Part shown: positions 1 to 2,748 of the stretch, piece after piece
How positions within the stretch are numbered: position 1 is the first letter of the stretch
Layout: each line of letters begins with the position of its first letter
Assembly: GCA_012728445.1 (NCBI GenBank)
Contig: JAAYFA010000012.1
Span: forward strand, 1 to 5,082
Source of the DNA: Clostridiales bacterium
GTDB taxonomy: Bacteria > Bacillota > Clostridia > Oscillospirales > Acutalibacteraceae
Direction of reading: 5' to 3'
DNA length: 5,082 nt
Notes under the pieces: model-generated
What the model saw: only the letters and a program-made list of their open reading frames with translations
Told to the model about the DNA's origin: nothing
Databases searched by the model: none
Program-made: the position numbers and the translations under genes

Positions 1-477
1 AAAATTGCCGGCTATATACACGATATCGGCAATATGATCAACAGAGTGGATCACGCCCAAAGCAGTGCATTAATGGCCTTTGGCGTTCTACAAAGGCTTG
101 GCTTTCCCATGGACGAAATCGCCAAGGTAGCGTCCGCCATCGGGCACCATGACGAAAAAACCGCCGCGGCGGTAAGCCCCATTGCCGCCGCTTTGATTTT
201 GGCGGACAAAAGTGATGTGCGCCGCACCCGAGTACGCAAAAAAGGCACGGTGTTGACGGACATTCACGACCGAGTCAACTTTGCGGTGCGAAAATCCGAC
301 TTGAAGATTGAGGCGGAAGAAAAACTGATTATACTCGCGTTGGTCATCGACACGGAACTCTGCCCCGTGATGGAATATTTTGGCATATTTTTGGAGCGTA
401 TGGTGCTGTGCAAAACGGCCGCAAACTACCTAGACTACAATTTTGAACTGATTATTAATGATACGAGGCTGTTATGA
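1..477 (+). CDS. HD-domain phosphohydrolase, 5'-truncated by window edge
   Basis: The reading frame is open from base 1, so the gene begins outside the window and the ATG at 34 is an internal methionine. About 158 residues are visible. An HD-superfamily metal site is readable: HDIGN at visible residues 7-11, a following DHAQS at 17-21, GHHDE at 48-52, and ADKSDV at 68-73, which would supply further metal and phosphate ligands. Such proteins are Mg/Mn/Fe-dependent phosphohydrolases, often acting on nucleotides; the substrate here cannot be read. No membrane segment is visible in the visible part, so it is probably cytosolic. The stop TGA overlaps the start of rsmA (ATGA), indicating cotranscription and translational coupling with 16S rRNA methylation. 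In many Firmicutes the gene before rsmA is the ribonuclease M5 gene rnmV instead. The family is secure; the specific function is unknown. Confidence 0.87.
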   Translation, partial: KIAGYIHDIGNMINRVDHAQSSALMAFGVLQRLGFPMDEIAKVASAIGHHDEKTAAAVSPIAAALILADKSDVRRTRVRKKGTVLTDIHDRVNFAVRKSDLKIEAEEKLIILALVIDTELCPVMEYFGIFLERMVLCKTAANYLDYNFELIINDTRLL

Positions 478-1331
478 AGAGTTTATCCGATATCGGCGTG
501 ATTAAAGAAATTCTATACCGGCACGGCTTTTCGCTTACCAAGTCTTTGGGGCAAAACTTTTTAATTGATCCGGACATTTGTCCCGAGATGGCGAGGGCGA
601 GCGGCGCGCAAAAGGGTGTCGGTGTTTTGGAAATAGGCCCGGGCATCGGCGTTTTAACAGCCGAACTCGCCAAACTTGCCGAAAAAGTGGTGACGGTGGA
701 ACTTGATGCAAGACTGTTGCCTATTCTAGGTGAGACACTGGCCGATTTTGATAATGTGGAAGTTGTGCAGGGCGACATATTAAAGCTGGATTTGCCCCGA
801 TTAATTGAAGAAAAATTTGCCGGACTGCGCGTTGTTGTCTGCGCCAATTTGCCCTACTACATCACATCGCCTGTGATTATGTTGCTGCTTGAAAGCCGCT
901 TGCCGCTGGAAATGATAACGGTCATGGTGCAAAAGGAAGCCGGCGAGCGTTTGTGCGCCACGGTCGGTTCCAGAAAAGCCGGCGCGGTAACGGTCGCGGT
1001 GGATTATTTTGCACAGGCAGAGATTCTTTTTGAAGTGAGCCGCACATCCTTTGTGCCGGCGCCCAAGGTAGATAGTTTTGTGATACAGCTCGATGTTCGA
1101 AGCGAGCCGCCGATTACGGTCCAAAACGAAGCGGGTTTTTTCCGCATGGTAAAAGCGGCCTTCGGTCAGCGCCGCAAAACGGCGGCGAATGCCATCAGCG
1201 CAGGTATGGTGATGGACAAAGCAACTATTGCCGCCGCGATTGAACGAGCGGGTTTTGACCCCAATGTGCGTGCCGAAAGCTTGAGCATGGAAGAGCTGGC
1301 AAGGCTGTCTTGCGAGATTGAAAGAGGATAA
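474..1331 (+). CDS. rsmA: 16S rRNA (adenine1518-N6/adenine1519-N6)-dimethyltransferase RsmA (KsgA)
   Basis: RsmA transfers four methyl groups from S-adenosylmethionine to two adjacent adenines in the 3'-terminal helix of 16S rRNA, late in 30S assembly. Its 285 residues match the usual family length. The motifs appear in order: KSLGQNFLID at 23-32 (N-terminal motif X), the SAM-binding loop LEIGPGIG at 52-59, acidic E76 at the end of strand 2 (VTVELD), QGDIL at 99-103, the catalytic NLPY at 125-128, FVPAPKVDS at 193-201, and FGQRRKT at 230-236 before the small helical C-terminal domain. The ATG at 474 is preceded by GAGG (465-468) at a five-base spacing and lies within the four-base overlap with the HD gene, which supports this start. 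Loss of this methylation is classically associated with kasugamycin resistance. No convincing terminator follows; a short GCAGGCCTGC dyad at 1342-1351 lacks an adjacent T-run. The identification is secure. Confidence 0.97.
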   Translation: MKSLSDIGVIKEILYRHGFSLTKSLGQNFLIDPDICPEMARASGAQKGVGVLEIGPGIGVLTAELAKLAEKVVTVELDARLLPILGETLADFDNVEVVQGDILKLDLPRLIEEKFAGLRVVVCANLPYYITSPVIMLLLESRLPLEMITVMVQKEAGERLCATVGSRKAGAVTVAVDYFAQAEILFEVSRTSFVPAPKVDSFVIQLDVRSEPPITVQNEAGFFRMVKAAFGQRRKTAANAISAGMVMDKATIAAAIERAGFDPNVRAESLSMEELARLSCEIERG

Positions 1332-1402
1332 CAACCCGTGAGCAGGCCTGCCCGGTACAGTAAATTTTTGCGAACAAGGGGCAAAAAATCGTCCGGCAGT
1401 GC

Positions 1403-1431
1403 TTGACAAGACCAAGATTAATTGATATAAT
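1403..1431 (+). promoter_or_regulatory. Consensus sigma-A promoter of tRNA-Gly
   Basis: A perfect -35 box TTGACA (1403-1408) and a perfect -10 box TATAAT (1426-1431) are separated by exactly 17 bases. The expected transcription start is near 1438, a few bases before the mature tRNA at 1445. Such a complete match to the vegetative consensus fits a strongly expressed stable RNA. No operator or attenuator is visible between promoter and tRNA. Confidence 0.88.
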
Positions 1432-1444
1432 TTGCCAACCAAAT

Positions 1445-1520
1445 GCGGATGTAGCTCATCTGGTAGAGCGCCACCTTGCCAAGGTGGAGGTAGCGAGTGC
1501 GAGCCTCGTCATCCGCTCCA
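1445..1520 (+). tRNA. tRNA-Gly (anticodon GCC), with G at position 55
   Basis: This 76-base cloverleaf has a fully paired acceptor stem (GCGGATG/CATCCGC), D-arm GCTC/GAGC with G18G19 kept, anticodon stem CCACC/GGTGG, anticodon GCC at 1478-1480, a five-base variable loop, T-stem GCGAG/CTCGT, U73 (usual for bacterial tRNA-Gly) and encoded CCA. It would decode GGC/GGU. Oddities: the T-loop reads TGCGAGC instead of the near-universal TTCRANY, so position 55 (base 1499), normally uridine made into pseudouridine, is G. Positions 15 and 48 are T and A (1459, 1492), the reverse of the usual purine-pyrimidine Levitt pair. The GUGC box recalls staphylococcal tRNA-Gly species dedicated to peptidoglycan synthesis, although those also alter G18G19. 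The gene is well formed otherwise and has a perfect promoter, so it is probably not a pseudogene. Confidence 0.95.
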
Positions 1521-1532
1521 GATAACAAACAA

Positions 1533-1567
1533 AGGGACGGTTTTTTTGGAGACCGCCCCTGCTTTTT
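1533..1567 (+). terminator. Terminator-like hairpin after tRNA-Gly
   Basis: The arms AGGGACGGT (1533-1541) and ACCGCCCCT (1552-1560) pair over nine positions with a single A-C mismatch, enclosing a T-rich ten-base loop. They are followed by GC and then five T (1563-1567). This fits a moderately strong intrinsic terminator for the tRNA-Gly transcript. It ends just before the phosphatase RBS, so partial read-through could also supply that gene. The mismatch and the two bases before the T-run lower confidence. Confidence 0.55.
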
Positions 1568-1570
1568 AAT

Positions 1571-1576
1571 AAGGAG
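1571..1576 (+). promoter_or_regulatory. Shine-Dalgarno site AAGGAG of the phosphatase gene
   Basis: AAGGAG lies eight bases before the ATG at 1585 and fixes that start. It follows immediately after the T-run of the hairpin between tRNA-Gly and this gene. No separate promoter between the tRNA and the gene is obvious. Confidence 0.85.
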
Positions 1577-1584
1577 ACTGTAAT

Positions 1585-2298
1585 ATGTCTGCTCAACGGC
1601 GCATCGTGTTTGAACATATCATAAACTGCAGGGATTTGGGTGGATACCCCTGTACAGGCGGCGTAACGCAATTCGGCCGGTTGCTGCGTTGCGGCATCCC
1701 GCGCGACCCGAGCCCCGGAGATATGGAAAAGATAAAAGAGCTCGGCATTAAAACCGTTATTGACCTGCGCGGTGACATTGAAGCGGTTGAAAGACCGTCG
1801 GCCTTTTCCTATGATTCCAACGACATCCGCTATATGCAGATATCCTTGTTAGAAGTAAACCCCGCCATCACCCGGCCTGATGTACCCCTGCGTGACATTT
1901 ACACGCACAGTGTCGAAACATACGGAGAAAACTACGCAAAGGTAATTAGCGCCCTTGCCGAGGTCGAAACACCGGCCATTTTCCACTGTTTTTTGGGCAA
2001 GGACAGAACGGGTATTTTAGCCTCCATGCTCCTGTCACTCGCGGGCGTTTGCATGCCCGACATTATAGCGGACTACCAAGTGTCCGGCACCTATCTCACC
2101 CCCTTTTACAAAAAAGAAATTGAAGAAGATACGGGACTGATTTGGGAAAACAGTGATGACCACCTACAGTCACACCCGCACAACATCGAAACGCTTCATG
2201 CGTTTATCGAAAAGAAGTATGGCGGCGTAACAGATTACCTGAAGTCTTTCGGCGTTTCGGATGAGGAAATCAAACGTGCGGCCGGTCTGCTGTTGTAA
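1585..2298 (+). CDS. Tyrosine/serine protein phosphatase-like protein (HCX5R family)
   Basis: This is a 237-residue cysteine-based phosphatase. The P-loop signature HCFLGKDRTG lies at residues 134-143, with nucleophile C135 and phosphate-binding R141 in the C-x5-R arrangement. The N-terminal block NCRDLGGYP (14-22), then GRLLRCGIP (31-39) and VIDLRGD (58-64), is typical of the bacterial Y_phosphatase3-type family (COG2365), which includes secreted or cytosolic phosphatases acting on phosphotyrosine, phosphoserine or phosphoinositides in different species. No signal peptide or membrane segment is present, so a cytosolic role is likely. The ATG is supported by AAGGAG at good spacing. The gene stands alone between two tRNA genes, so context does not reveal its substrate; it could equally act on a small phosphorylated metabolite. 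No active-site residue is missing, so it should be active. Confidence 0.92.
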   Translation: MSAQRRIVFEHIINCRDLGGYPCTGGVTQFGRLLRCGIPRDPSPGDMEKIKELGIKTVIDLRGDIEAVERPSAFSYDSNDIRYMQISLLEVNPAITRPDVPLRDIYTHSVETYGENYAKVISALAEVETPAIFHCFLGKDRTGILASMLLSLAGVCMPDIIADYQVSGTYLTPFYKKEIEEDTGLIWENSDDHLQSHPHNIETLHAFIEKKYGGVTDYLKSFGVSDEEIKRAAGLLL

Positions 2299-2340
2299 TG
2301 CCCTTCGTTGATTTTGGCGGTACAGTTTTTTCACTCAAAC

Positions 2341-2362
2341 GGGTTGATTTTTTCAACTCTTT
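2341..2362 (+). terminator. Possible weak terminator hairpin after the phosphatase gene
   Basis: GGGTTGA (2341-2347) and TCAACTC (2353-2359) form a seven-base stem with one G-T pair and a five-T loop, followed by only three T. It lies 42 bases after the phosphatase stop and overlaps the candidate -35 region of tRNA-Arg. It may therefore be a weak terminator, or simply promoter sequence with a chance dyad. Confidence 0.3.
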
Positions 2363-2372
2363 GTGATAATAT
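2344..2372 (+). promoter_or_regulatory. Candidate promoter of tRNA-Arg
   Basis: TTGATT (2344-2349) could be the -35 box. The -10 is either GATAAT (2365-2370), preceded by TGT in an extended -10 arrangement but with a short 15-base spacer, or TAATAT (2367-2372) with a 17-base spacer. The match is much poorer than for the tRNA-Gly promoter, and the exact boxes are uncertain. A promoter is nevertheless expected here because the tRNA lies about 90 bases after a protein gene. Confidence 0.45.
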
Positions 2373-2390
2373 ACGTTGGCAACTAAATAT

Positions 2391-2467
2391 GCGCTTGTAG
2401 CTCAGCTGGATAGAGTACCTGGCTACGAACCAGTAGGTCGGGGGTTCGAATCCCTCCAAGCGCGCCA
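2391..2467 (+). tRNA. tRNA-Arg (anticodon ACG)
   Basis: This 77-base cloverleaf has acceptor GCGCTTG/CAAGCGC, D-arm GCTC/GAGT, loop AGCTGGATA with G18G19 kept, anticodon ACG at 2425-2427 in the loop CTACGAA, variable loop AGGTC, T-arm GGGGG/CCCTC with a normal TTCGAAT loop, discriminator G73 and encoded CCA. A34 is expected to be deaminated to inosine by TadA, letting it read CGU, CGC and CGA. One irregularity is that the first anticodon-stem pair (positions 27-43, bases 2418 and 2434) is C opposite T, a mismatch. The remaining four pairs are intact, so function is likely. A perfect 44-base palindrome begins at the base after the CCA. Confidence 0.97.
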
Positions 2468-2511
2468 TGCAAGAGCCCTAAAATTGATTAATCAATTTTA
2501 GGGCTCTTGCA
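2468..2511. repeat. Perfect 44-base palindrome adjoining tRNA-Arg
   Basis: The left half runs from TGCAAGAGCCCTAAAATTGA (2468-2487) to the centre between 2489 and 2490, and the right half is its exact reverse complement, ending TTTTAGGGCTCTTGCA at 2511. There is no mismatch in 22 pairs and no separate loop. As RNA it would fold into a long hairpin with a few A/T bases as loop. It begins directly after the tRNA-Arg CCA and lies between converging genes, so it may stop transcription from either side. Neither strand, however, has the T-run of a standard intrinsic terminator after it. An alternative is a protein-binding dyad or the trace of a small mobile element. Confidence 0.92.
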
Positions 2512-2748
2512 GTTATATTGGGTTGACGACGGTACACATAGAGAGATCAGAAGCTTGCGTAGGGGTTAATTTTAAAACATTGCATTATTTCCGATACTGT
2601 AGGGAACGACCCCCGTGTCGTTCCCTACGGCTTTCCACCTATTTTGCAGCCGATGTCGTCATCATCAATCGTTTCGGCAATGATATCGGTATGTGATTTT
2701 CGATGTCTTTTCAACCAGGCGCTGGCATACGAACAGGTGGCCGTGACA
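2512..2748. other. Intergenic region between tRNA-Arg palindrome and helicase 3' end
   Basis: No plausible gene with start and RBS was found in these 237 bases. The region holds the inverted repeat at 2599-2628. On the minus strand it also holds most of a 45-codon stretch without stop codons (2628-2762) that lacks ATG and directly overlaps the helicase end in another frame. The plus strand has TTGACG at 2523-2528 but no matching -10 box. Confidence 0.6.
2599..2628. repeat. 12-bp perfect inverted repeat, candidate dispersed intergenic element
   Basis: The arms GTAGGGAACGAC (2599-2610) and GTCGTTCCCTAC (2617-2628) are exact reverse complements around the six-base loop CCCCGT. Neither strand has a T-run after it, so it is not a standard terminator. 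G+C-rich hairpins of this type between genes, in an otherwise A+T-rich spacer, often belong to dispersed REP- or MITE-like families. Only one copy is present in the window, so family membership is inference. Confidence 0.75.

Noticed and set aside
34..36. ATG at 34 as the start of the HD protein
   Set aside because: It lies just after the HD motif itself (HDIGN); starting there would remove the metal ligands, and the frame is open upstream to base 1.
1342..1351. GCAGGCCTGC dyad after rsmA as a terminator
   Set aside because: The stem is only five pairs with no loop room, and the nearest T-run (1365-1369) is too far away.
801..1442. Long minus-strand open frame opposite rsmA
   Set aside because: It is a shadow of the strongly supported rsmA frame, with no RBS, no recognisable domain, and overlap with the promoter of tRNA-Gly.
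2391..2467. tRNA-Arg 3' end as an attachment site of an integrated element
   Set aside because: No second copy of the tRNA 3' end and no integrase gene occurs in the window, so integration cannot be supported from this sequence.
2523..2551. TTGACG as a -35 box in the spacer after tRNA-Arg
   Set aside because: No recognisable -10 box occurs at 16-18 bases, and no gene on the plus strand follows.
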